Source: Caldivirga sp. UBA161
GTDB lineage: Archaea > Thermoproteota > Thermoprotei > Thermoproteales > Thermocladiaceae
Assembly (NCBI RefSeq): GCF_002506515.1
Contig: NZ_DAXS01000034.1
Location: 15,243-36,991 of the forward strand
Direction: 5' to 3'
DNA: 21,749 nucleotides
How positions within the stretch are numbered: position 1 is the first letter of the stretch; each line of letters starts with the position of its first letter. Shown piece by piece: positions 7,752 through 14,074 of the stretch. The notes below the pieces were generated by a model. That model had not been told where the DNA came from. It was given only the letters and a program-made list of their open reading frames with translations, and ran no database searches. The position numbers and the translations under genes are program-made.

Positions 7752-7892
7752 TTAAGCACCCATTAACCTGACCGATAACTTTAAGCCCATTGATAAGCAC
7801 TTATGGCATACGTAACCGCCATATGGCCTACTAACCCTCCCGCTAATGACTGAACCGCATATTGAACACCTAACCACTGATTTCTTAACCAT
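7752..7892 (-). CDS. rpl34e: Short L34e-like zinc-ribbon ribosomal protein
   Basis: A 46-residue protein that matches the C-terminal core of archaeal ribosomal protein L34e: CSICGSVISG, then RPYGGYVCHKCL and a basic end. The two CxxC pairs would bind zinc. The usual family member is roughly twice as long, with a basic N-terminal part and a longer segment between the first CxxC and RPYGG; both are missing here. The frame is open further upstream to ATG 7952 (66 residues), but the extra 20 residues do not resemble L34e, and a TATA-like box (minus-strand GCTTAAAAAC at 7917-7926) lies about 29 nt before ATG 7892, so I prefer the shorter leaderless form. The gene is directly followed by cmk, two bases away. 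An unrelated zinc-ribbon protein is possible but less likely. Confidence 0.7.
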   Translation of the reverse strand: MVKKSVVRCSICGSVISGRVSRPYGGYVCHKCLSMGLKLSVRLMGA

Positions 7893-7916
7893 ACTTAACG
7901 CAATCCTGGGGAAACG

Positions 7917-7926
7917 GTTTTTAAGC
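7917..7926 (-). promoter_or_regulatory. TATA-like element of the L34e-like/cmk operon
   Basis: On the minus strand this reads GCTTAAAAAC, centred about 29 nt upstream of ATG 7892. It decides between the two possible starts of the zinc-ribbon gene in favour of the shorter one. Confidence 0.4.
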
Positions 7927-7973
7927 TTTAATAATAAAGTAGTGTTAGGCATTGTAAATAATGTACTGTTCTT

Positions 7974-9635
7974 TCACATTGATATAGCACCCTCCATGCG
8001 GTACCTTTGCCTGGCCGTGGTGAATAGGCTCCTCCATAGGAATACGCTTAGTAGGATAACGTTAATTGCAAGTATTAGGCTCATTGCCTCTAACCCAATA
8101 ATATTGCCTGTGGCTGTGTAGTAATCCATTAAGGCGGTGTAGCCGTGAACCATGTAAACCTTACCGTTAATACCCTGGAAGTATTCAGCAATTTCAAGGC
8201 CACCCCAGGTTGAACCCACTGTACTGGCTAATCCCGTTATGGTTGCAGGCATTGCACCAGGGACAGCTAATTTAGTTAACTTATGCCATGTTGATAAATT
8301 TAAATTATCGGCTACATCCCATAGGCTCCGTGGTATTGTCTTCATTCCCACGTACATGTTGTATATGACATACCAGGCTGTGCTAAGGAATGCAACAATG
8401 AAGACCAGAACCTCAAGCGAGATCCTTAAACCAAGCCTAATGGCTAAGTAAGTTACGAAGGGTATTGCCACTAGGGGCAGGTATGCTGAGACTGGGATTG
8501 AGGCTAAATCCTCTAGGATTGGTAACAATACTGCCTCTAATCTAGGCCTAGTTACCATTAGGTAATTTACAGGAATGGCAATCAATATTGCGGATACTGT
8601 TACTAGCACTATTCTAAGCCAATCTAATCCAAGGTAATATAAGTATATTCCCCAATTATCGTAAATGTTAATCATTATTGGTAGCCAAGTGGTGCTCCAT
8701 GATGAGTAAATACCATACGCTATTAAGGCAAGAAGCAGCGAACCAATACCCACTGCAATATACTTATCAAACCTTGTCAATACATTAATTGGCCTTGGCC
8801 TTACAGTCAACCTATGGTATACTGCATAGCTTGTCGCCCTAACGAAGGTGGGCACCAACGCCCTTTCAGCAGCCGTTATCCTCCTAAGGTACCTCACGTT
8901 TCTGGCTAATGACGCCCTAATCCTACTGGGTGTTTGCCTCCTTACCCCAGTCCTCATTACCTCAGCGTAAGGGTCATAACTGTATTTAACAGCCCAATTA
9001 ACGAATGGCCTAAGAATACCAAAGACTACCACTGTAACCATAATTATTAGTATCATTAATGCGGCTATTGCATTAAACCATGTACCTTCATTAACCCAAC
9101 TGAATATTAATGAACCTATCCCAAACACGTGGTAACTCTTAGTACCTAATGCAATAACCTCACTGACTGTTATGTAGAATAAACCATCAGCAAAGCTTAC
9201 TAGGACATTTCCAGCAACTCGAGGTATTGTAACTGGTATGTATAGTTTATTGAATTTAGCTGTAAACGATAACTTATACATATTAGCCACATCCTCAAGG
9301 GACTGGGAAACAGTCTTAATCGACTCATATTCCCCAACCCAAATATTCCAGACCACTGCAGTGAAGACTAGGAAGTCAACGGCTAATTCAACGCCAAGGT
9401 AACCCCTTATACTGCTTATGAAGAATACTAGAACTATTGGAAAGAATGTTATTACTGGAACAGCCTCCAGCGTTTGGGTTACTGATAGGAACACCCTCTC
9501 CACTAAACCATTCTTAGCGGCAGCATATCCAAGGAACCAGCCAGTTACTATTGAGGCAATGATTGCTGCTGCAACCCTAGCAAATGTTGCAAGGGTGGCT
9601 AATAGTGATATAATGACTATGCTCAAGGCGCTCAT
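7974..9635 (-). CDS. Double-length ABC transporter permease, NitT/TauT type
   Basis: A 553-residue integral membrane protein made of two fused permease domains of the binding-protein-dependent class (SsuC/TauC/NrtB-like). Each half has about six hydrophobic segments and one EAA-type coupling loop for the ATPase: about residues 113-145 (SLEDVANMYKLSF...) and 433-465 (SLWDVADNLNLST...). A basic, non-membrane linker of about 70 residues (215-290) joins the halves. Most relatives are single-domain proteins that form dimers; here the heterodimer is built in. Its ATG overlaps the stop of the ATPase gene by four bases (ATGA), so the two are translationally coupled. No substrate-binding protein is encoded nearby. 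The family imports sulfonates, nitrate, pyrimidine precursors or similar small solutes; the true substrate is unknown. Confidence 0.88.
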   Translation of the reverse strand: MSALSIVIISLLATLATFARVAAAIIASIVTGWFLGYAAAKNGLVERVFLSVTQTLEAVPVITFFPIVLVFFISSIRGYLGVELAVDFLVFTAVVWNIWVGEYESIKTVSQSLEDVANMYKLSFTAKFNKLYIPVTIPRVAGNVLVSFADGLFYITVSEVIALGTKSYHVFGIGSLIFSWVNEGTWFNAIAALMILIIMVTVVVFGILRPFVNWAVKYSYDPYAEVMRTGVRRQTPSRIRASLARNVRYLRRITAAERALVPTFVRATSYAVYHRLTVRPRPINVLTRFDKYIAVGIGSLLLALIAYGIYSSWSTTWLPIMINIYDNWGIYLYYLGLDWLRIVLVTVSAILIAIPVNYLMVTRPRLEAVLLPILEDLASIPVSAYLPLVAIPFVTYLAIRLGLRISLEVLVFIVAFLSTAWYVIYNMYVGMKTIPRSLWDVADNLNLSTWHKLTKLAVPGAMPATITGLASTVGSTWGGLEIAEYFQGINGKVYMVHGYTALMDYYTATGNIIGLEAMSLILAINVILLSVFLWRSLFTTARQRYRMEGAISM

Positions 9636-10414
9636 TTACCATTCACCTTAACAACAGTGGTGAGCTCCATGGATTTAGATATTTCACTGTAAAGCATATC
9701 CAAGTATTCCTGGAACTCCTTATCCCTAGGTGACCTAGGTCTAGGTAAGTCAATGCTTATATCTGCAATCACTGTTGCGGGCCTACCACCGAGTACAATA
9801 ACCCTATCGCTAAGCTCAATCACTTCCCCGAGGTTATGGCTAACCATCACTATTGCCTTAACCGTTGATTCCTCATTAAAAACCATGCTATATATTTCAC
9901 TTTTAAGACCCTCAGCGGTTATGGCATCAAGGTTAGCGAAGGGCTCATCCATAAGCAGTAAGATAGGCTGAGCGGCTAAGGCTCTTGCAATTGCAACTCT
10001 CTGCTTCATACCCCCACTTAACTCCCTTGGGTAATAATTCTCAAAGCTACCTAACCCAACTAACTCAAGGTACCTTCTAGCTAACTTAACCCTATCCTCC
10101 TTACTAAGCTTCTTATGAAGTAGGGCTATTTCAACATTCTCCAGGGCCGTTAACCACGGGAATAATGCGAAATCTTGAAATATCATTGAGATCTTAGGTG
10201 TTGGACCCTTAACCTCCTCACCCATTAATATCACCTTGCCTGTATCCGGCTTCCTTAACCCAGCTATAATCCTTAGAAGGGTTGTTTTCCCAGTTCCTGT
10301 AGGCGCCACTATTGATACGTACTGCTTCTCATAGACTGTGAAAGACACATCCCTAAGAACCTGAAGAGGCCCCCTCTCAGTTCTATAGCTGAATGAAATA
10401 TCCACAAGCTCCAA
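9632..10414 (-). CDS. ABC transporter ATP-binding protein, NitT/TauT type
   Basis: A 260-residue ATPase subunit that energises the fused permease encoded immediately after it. Motifs in order: Walker A APTGTGKTT (37-45), Q-loop Q80 in MIFQDFALFPW, signature LSGGMKQR (132-139), Walker B ILLLMDEP (151-158, catalytic E157), D-loop NLD and H-loop H193 in VSHN. The MIFQDFALFPWLTALENV wording is typical of the nitrate/sulfonate/taurine subfamily. The start is TTG 10414, which places the standard first strand (ELVDISFSY) at the N-terminus; no better in-frame start lies upstream. A TATA box at 10461-10470 predicts a transcript start near 10439, leaving a leader of about 25 nt that carries a palindrome. 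Confidence 0.92.
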   Translation of the reverse strand: MELVDISFSYRTERGPLQVLRDVSFTVYEKQYVSIVAPTGTGKTTLLRIIAGLRKPDTGKVILMGEEVKGPTPKISMIFQDFALFPWLTALENVEIALLHKKLSKEDRVKLARRYLELVGLGSFENYYPRELSGGMKQRVAIARALAAQPILLLMDEPFANLDAITAEGLKSEIYSMVFNEESTVKAIVMVSHNLGEVIELSDRVIVLGGRPATVIADISIDLPRPRSPRDKEFQEYLDMLYSEISKSMELTTVVKVNGK

Positions 10415-10426
10415 AACGGGGGATGC

Positions 10427-10439
10427 TGGGATGATCCCA
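10427..10439 (-). promoter_or_regulatory. Perfect interrupted palindrome at the ABC operon transcription start
   Basis: TGGGAT-G-ATCCCA forms a perfect 6+1+6 inverted repeat. It lies 21-34 nt downstream of the TATA box, on the predicted start site, and 12 nt before the TTG start codon. This is a classical position for an archaeal repressor operator. As RNA it could also form a small hairpin ahead of the start codon. Confidence 0.4.
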
Positions 10440-10460
10440 CCATGGCAAGGTAACTATAGA

Positions 10461-10470
10461 GTTTATAAAC
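10461..10470 (-). promoter_or_regulatory. TATA box of the ABC transporter operon
   Basis: GTTTATAAAC is a perfect ten-base palindromic TATA element upstream of the ATPase/permease operon, about 26 nt before the predicted start near 10439. Being palindromic it could in principle work both ways, but no gene lies on the other side in plus orientation. Confidence 0.55.
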
Positions 10471-10747
10471 CTAACCTCATTGCCTTCAATACTATGAACT
10501 ACCAATAGTGCAGGAATTTAAATTTAAGCAACCATAGATGCCTAGGATTAGGATGTGGAGTCTTAAATTAATGAGTATAATTAGTTCTAGGTTAATTCAG
10601 CATTATTAAGGTGCTTATGAGTGTTTTAAAGTTGATGAACCTCATTAACCTCTAAATGAGTGAAGTTTTAAGCATTTAAAATAGGGCTAAGCTTAGTGAA
10701 TTTCAGTTAAGTTAAAAAGACTATAAGGTGCCTTTAACACTTATTGA
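10471..10747. other. Intergenic region between aIF5A and the ABC operon
   Basis: This AT-rich stretch lies between the 3' end of the aIF5A gene and the promoter of the ABC operon, both on the minus strand. No coding potential or RNA gene was recognised. The minus-strand T-rich run TCTTTTTAAC (10712-10721), about 30 nt after the aIF5A stop, could act as its transcription terminator. Confidence 0.4.
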
Positions 10748-11146
10748 TTACCTGGTTCTCATTATCTTCCTATACCCTGCTACATCCCAAACCTCAACTT
10801 GGACGCCGGGTTCAAGCTTCCCCTTTGCCTCATCCTCAATATAATTACTTGGTATTTCAAATGTTTGATAATTCCTAAGATCCATTAATTGAACATTATC
10901 ACCACTAATTGATATTACTTGCGCAGTGAACTTCTCAATTACAGGAACCTCAACGGCGGCATCAGTTGGGACTACTATAGTCCTCTTAACGCCATCAATG
11001 ACACCAATACCCACTATCCTAGCCTTAGCACTACCATGTTTCCCTGTCTTACTCTTCTCAACTTCAACAACCCTGCAGGGCACGTTATCTATCATAATAT
11101 ATGAACCCTCCTTAATATCCCCTGCAGAAGCAGTTCTAGTAGACAC
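10748..11146 (-). CDS. eif5A: Translation initiation factor aIF5A (hypusine-containing)
   Basis: A 132-residue archaeal IF5A, which binds the ribosomal E-site region and helps peptide bond formation on difficult sequences. The N-terminal SH3-like domain carries the modification loop SKTGKHGSAKAR; K36 is the lysine expected to become hypusine or deoxyhypusine. The C-terminal OB-fold domain begins near residue 70 (KFTAQVISISGDNVQLMD). The length is normal. The start is GTG 11146, and a TATA element (minus-strand CTATTTAAATG, 11179-11189) lies about 37 nt before it, giving a leader of about a dozen bases. The gene is divergent from tyrosyl-tRNA synthetase with a 189-base shared control region. 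Confidence 0.96.
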   Translation of the reverse strand: MSTRTASAGDIKEGSYIMIDNVPCRVVEVEKSKTGKHGSAKARIVGIGVIDGVKRTIVVPTDAAVEVPVIEKFTAQVISISGDNVQLMDLRNYQTFEIPSNYIEDEAKGKLEPGVQVEVWDVAGYRKIMRTR

Positions 11147-11178
11147 GTGGCTTCACCAACATACCCCTTTATTCAAGC

Positions 11179-11189
11179 ATTTAAATAGT
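11179..11189 (-). promoter_or_regulatory. TATA box of the aIF5A gene
   Basis: On the minus strand the element reads CTATTTAAATG, predicted to start transcription near 11157, a short distance before the GTG start at 11146. Confidence 0.45.
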
Positions 11190-11305
11190 TAGCTTTAGTA
11201 AACCATTAACGCAATCGGCTGAGAAACCATGATTACCTAAAACCTAGGCAACATACTGAGTTAACCCTGGTGTGATTGGGAATTAACCATATTTACGACT
11301 AAAAT

Positions 11306-11316
11306 CCTTATTAAGC
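11306..11316 (+). promoter_or_regulatory. TATA-like element of the tyrosyl-tRNA synthetase gene
   Basis: CCTTATTAAGC is centred 26 nt upstream of ATG 11336 and supports a leaderless transcript starting at that ATG rather than at the TTG at 11330. Confidence 0.4.
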
Positions 11317-11335
11317 TTAGGTTGGTTAGTTGGTG

Positions 11336-12457
11336 ATGGATGTTGAGGATAAGGTTAACTTAGCCTTAAGGTACCCAACTGAGGAGTTATTGACTGTGGA
11401 GGAGTTAAGGAATTACTTTGAGACTGGTGAAACCCTTAAGCATTACATAGGCTTTGAGATATCAGGTTACATTCATATAGGCACTGGGGTAGTGAGTATG
11501 TATAAGTTGGTTGATTTACAGAAGGCTGGAGTTAAGGTATCAATCCTACTGGCTGACTTACATTCCTGGCTGAACCATAAGTTAGGCGGTGACTTAGAGG
11601 TGATTAAGAATGTGGCTGTAACATACTTTAAGGAGACCTTGAAAAAATCCATTAGTATACTTGGTGGTGACCCAGACTCAGTGGACTTCATACTGGCATC
11701 TAACCTAGTTGAGGAGAAGCATGAATACTGGATTCAGGTCCTTGACCTGGCTAGGCAAGTATCATTATCTGATGTTAGGCATAGCTTAACCATAATGGGT
11801 AGGACATTCACCAATACGGCTAAGATGTCTTGGTTAATATACCCGCTAATGCAGGTTATTGACGTATATGCATTAGGAACCCATATTGCGCATGGCGGCG
11901 TGGATCAAAGAAAAGTCTACGTCTTAGCTAGGGAGGTTTACGATAAGATTAAGTTAATGCCGCTAACCCTTGAGGGAAGGGCGGTGAAGCCTATAATCCT
12001 ACTGCACCACCTCATACCATCATTAACCATGACTGGTAAGGAGAGTAGGCTTAACTTATCGGAGGCTAAGATGAGTAAGTCAAGGCCTGAGACAGCCATA
12101 TTCCTGCACGATTCGCCAGATGATGTAGCCAAGAAAATTAAGAACGCCTACTGCCCACCTAAGACTATTGAGAATAATCCAGTTGTTGAATTAGCTAAAT
12201 TATTCTCCTTCAGGGAACCTAGGAAGAACCCATTTACCGTAAAGAGGCCCAGTGAGTACGGTGGTGCAGTGGAGTATTGGACGTTTGATGAGTTAACTAA
12301 AGATTACGCTGAGGGTAAGATTCATCCACTGGATCTTAAGAGTGCGGTTATTGAGGAGGCCATTAGGTTCCTGGAGCCTTATTGGAAGTGGTTTAGTAAT
12401 GGTGATGGAGCTAAGTTACTGAGTGATATGAGTAGCATGATTAAAGTAACGCGCTGA
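11336..12457 (+). CDS. tyrS: Tyrosyl-tRNA synthetase, archaeal type
   Basis: A 373-residue class I aminoacyl-tRNA synthetase charging tRNA-Tyr. Visible signatures: GFEISGYIHIGTG carrying the HIGH-equivalent HIGT (about residues 47-50), the strand ILLADLHSWLNHKLGG, the tyrosine-pocket region YPLMQVIDVYALGTHIAHGG followed by DQRKVYVLARE, and the KMSKS loop at about 245-249 (AKMSKSRPETAIF). This wording is that of TyrRS rather than TrpRS. The frame is open two codons further (TTG 11330), but ATG 11336 has correct promoter spacing. Its last 17 bases overlap the 3' end of the convergent geranylgeranyl-reductase-family gene. Confidence 0.95.
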   Translation: MDVEDKVNLALRYPTEELLTVEELRNYFETGETLKHYIGFEISGYIHIGTGVVSMYKLVDLQKAGVKVSILLADLHSWLNHKLGGDLEVIKNVAVTYFKETLKKSISILGGDPDSVDFILASNLVEEKHEYWIQVLDLARQVSLSDVRHSLTIMGRTFTNTAKMSWLIYPLMQVIDVYALGTHIAHGGVDQRKVYVLAREVYDKIKLMPLTLEGRAVKPIILLHHLIPSLTMTGKESRLNLSEAKMSKSRPETAIFLHDSPDDVAKKIKNAYCPPKTIENNPVVELAKLFSFREPRKNPFTVKRPSEYGGAVEYWTFDELTKDYAEGKIHPLDLKSAVIEEAIRFLEPYWKWFSNGDGAKLLSDMSSMIKVTR

Positions 12458-13598
12458 TTATGCTGCGTAAATTAAACTTACCCATATTAATCAATGGAGT
12501 ATACTTAATAACCTTTAAGCCTATTTTAGGATTAGTTATGAGGAGCCTAATTAATGCATCCATGTGGTTATCGTAGTCAGGTACATTAACCTCCACGTGC
12601 CTTTCATTAATCTCCTTTAATGCCCTCTCAACCAACTCAATGTTATTGTAAAGCATACTGGACAATGTTGAGTACACTTTGGCTAACTTACCCAACGTAT
12701 CATTAAGCATACTGCTGTAGCGCTCAGAAACGCCTGTGTTTGATTCATGAATAACCCTAGCTAGGATTAGGGAAGTCAACATACCTGTTATGATTCCCCC
12801 ACCAGTTAACGCCTTAGTAACACCTGTTGAATCCCCCACAGCCACCACTGATTTATACCCATGGTTAACGTTAAGTGAACCAAGCACAATCTTTCCTCCG
12901 AAAATCCTCCTGGGTGTTACCTTAAACTGGCTAATAATTCTCCTAAACCTTAATCCAACAACACTAGTATCATCAACGACACCAATTCTGAACTCCCCTC
13001 CACCCCTTGGAACTATCCATGTGAAGAACCTACCACTGTACTTTTCGTTAAAAAGCACAATAATGTGGTGATCATCATCAACTAAGTTCCTTAGGTAAGG
13101 TGAGTAACCATCAACCTGTATTCCACTAACCGTGGTTAACCTAGTACCCAGCACCCTCCTACTCAATACATTCCTAGCACCCTCACCAATAACTACTAGG
13201 TCGAATGAATCCTCAAATCCACCACTACCCTTAACTACACCTTTATGATTAACATCCGTGGCCCTTACCCCCATATGCTCCATTTTTAATGATGCTTTAC
13301 CATACAAGTACTCCTCAAGCCCTGGCCTATTCAACATTATGACTCTACTATTAGTGAACCTAAGTAAAACTCCTGTTGAATACGGATCAGTGGTTACGGT
13401 TAATTTATCGTAATAATTATCAAACACTCTCTTACTCATCCCCAATGCAATAGCCATCCTCTCACTAACTAAGCCAGTGCAGTGTAGTGGTAATCCAAGC
13501 CTCCTATCCTCCTCAATTATGTGAAAATCAGCTTCATTCCTAAGCAGCCAAGCTAGAAAAAGGTTACTTGGACCAGCGCCAATTAAACCAATCTTCAC
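12441..13598 (-). CDS. Geranylgeranyl reductase family FAD-dependent oxidoreductase
   Basis: A 385-residue flavoprotein of the geranylgeranyl reductase family, whose archaeal members saturate the isoprenoid chains of membrane lipids. The N-terminal dinucleotide-binding motif is GLIGAGPSN (4-12) and the adjacent acidic strand end is IIEED; the second FAD-binding segment VAVGDSTGVTKALTGGGI with the following helix is typical of the family. LHCTGLVSE near residue 38 corresponds to the substrate-pocket cysteine region (PxxCxG) of the group. The start is GTG 13598, 26 nt downstream of a TATA box at 13619-13629. The 3' end overlaps tyrS. Other members act on different polyprenyl or hydroxylated substrates, so the exact role is an inference. 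Confidence 0.85.
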   Translation of the reverse strand: MKIGLIGAGPSNLFLAWLLRNEADFHIIEEDRRLGLPLHCTGLVSERMAIALGMSKRVFDNYYDKLTVTTDPYSTGVLLRFTNSRVIMLNRPGLEEYLYGKASLKMEHMGVRATDVNHKGVVKGSGGFEDSFDLVVIGEGARNVLSRRVLGTRLTTVSGIQVDGYSPYLRNLVDDDHHIIVLFNEKYSGRFFTWIVPRGGGEFRIGVVDDTSVVGLRFRRIISQFKVTPRRIFGGKIVLGSLNVNHGYKSVVAVGDSTGVTKALTGGGIITGMLTSLILARVIHESNTGVSERYSSMLNDTLGKLAKVYSTLSSMLYNNIELVERALKEINERHVEVNVPDYDNHMDALIRLLITNPKIGLKVIKYTPLINMGKFNLRSIISALL

Positions 13599-13618
13599 AA
13601 CACCCTAATACATACTAC

Positions 13619-13629
13619 TCATTTAAAGG
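13619..13629 (-). promoter_or_regulatory. TATA box of the geranylgeranyl-reductase-family gene
   Basis: On the minus strand CCTTTAAATGA is centred 26 nt before GTG 13598. It begins within a few bases of the right end of the decayed IS200/IS605 element, so the insertion stopped just short of the promoter or contributed its upstream flank. Confidence 0.5.
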
Positions 13630-13630
13630 T

Positions 13631-13990
13631 TGTCCGACTTCCTCCCTGCCTTGAATGGCGGGCCTTCTGGGGTCTTGGGGATTACACTCCTTTTATGAAT
13701 GCTACTCTGTTGTATAGTACAAGGAATGAGGGTAATTTTTAATATTGCTGATTATAAACTCCTTCACTACATTTAATGTACCATTTAAGTCACTGTACAT
13801 TCTATGGCCTAATGGGCAGTTAACCACACCCTCCTTGAGTATTTCTTAGCCTCAACACGTGGAATACGCATGGGTGTGATGTATTGTACTTAGTTACTTC
13901 ATGCGTTTTCATACTGTATACCTGAGCCTTCAACTTAGCTTATTAATCAAGCACACTTTAATTACTAAGCCACTAAGTGTTGAAAACACC
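13631..13990 (-). pseudogene. tnpB: Decayed tnpB (C-terminal part) with IS200/IS605 right end
   Basis: The minus strand holds fragments of an RNA-guided nuclease TnpB in more than one frame with stops. From 13941 downward one frame reads AKLKAQVYSMKTHEVTKYN followed by TSHPC, matching the region before and at the first zinc-finger cysteine. Near 13815-13780 another frame reads NCPLGHRMYSDLNGTLNV, matching the second half of the zinc finger and the catalytic aspartate segment (DLNGALN). Further down SPRPQKARHSRQGG (about 13680-13639) matches the C-terminal tail that overlaps the right end. Frameshifts and stops show it is not functional. It fills nearly all of the otherwise gene-free gap between the flavoprotein and HD genes. 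The N-terminal half and the left end are absent. Confidence 0.75.
13644..13662 (-). repeat. Right-end hairpin of the decayed IS200/IS605 element
   Basis: CCC-T-GCC (13644-13650) pairs with GGC-GGG (13657-13662) around a six-base loop, with one bulged base. On the minus strand it is followed by GAGGAAGTCGGAC, the familiar context of an IS200/IS605-type right end and of the guide-RNA scaffold at the 3' end of tnpB. Confidence 0.55.
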
Positions 13991-14043
13991 ACTAAAACAA
14001 GAGGAGTAATACATTCAGTACCCCAATGCAACTTTAGGTACGG

Positions 14044-14053
14044 TTTATAAAAT
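14044..14053 (+). promoter_or_regulatory. TATA box of the HD phosphohydrolase gene
   Basis: TTTATAAAAT is centred 27 nt before GTG 14075, so the transcript is expected to be leaderless. It lies just upstream of the point where the tnpB remnant fades out. Confidence 0.6.
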
Positions 14054-14074
14054 TGAATACTAGGCGTTAAATCA

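Noticed and set aside
7750..7800. Upstream extension of cytidylate kinase to 7800
   Set aside because: The extra 17 residues precede the normal family start MGVIAISGQ and would overlap the end of the zinc-ribbon gene.
10926..11192. Plus-strand open frame of 88 codons opposite aIF5A
   Set aside because: It is antisense to a highly conserved gene and has an unnatural composition; no start signal supports it.
11330..11335. TTG at 11330 as the tyrS start
   Set aside because: ATG 11336 has the correct spacing to the TATA element at 11306-11316 and gives a normal family N-terminus; the two extra codons add nothing.
12790..13071. Plus-strand open frame of 93 codons
   Set aside because: It lies wholly inside the flavoprotein gene, is rich in Pro, Thr and Leu, and resembles no family; it is a reverse-frame shadow. 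The same holds for the 147-codon minus frame at 15157-15600 and the 177-codon minus frame at 18496-19029.
13741..13941. A functional tnpB or intact transposase
   Set aside because: The recognisable fragments are in different frames and interrupted by stops; the RuvC core upstream is missing.
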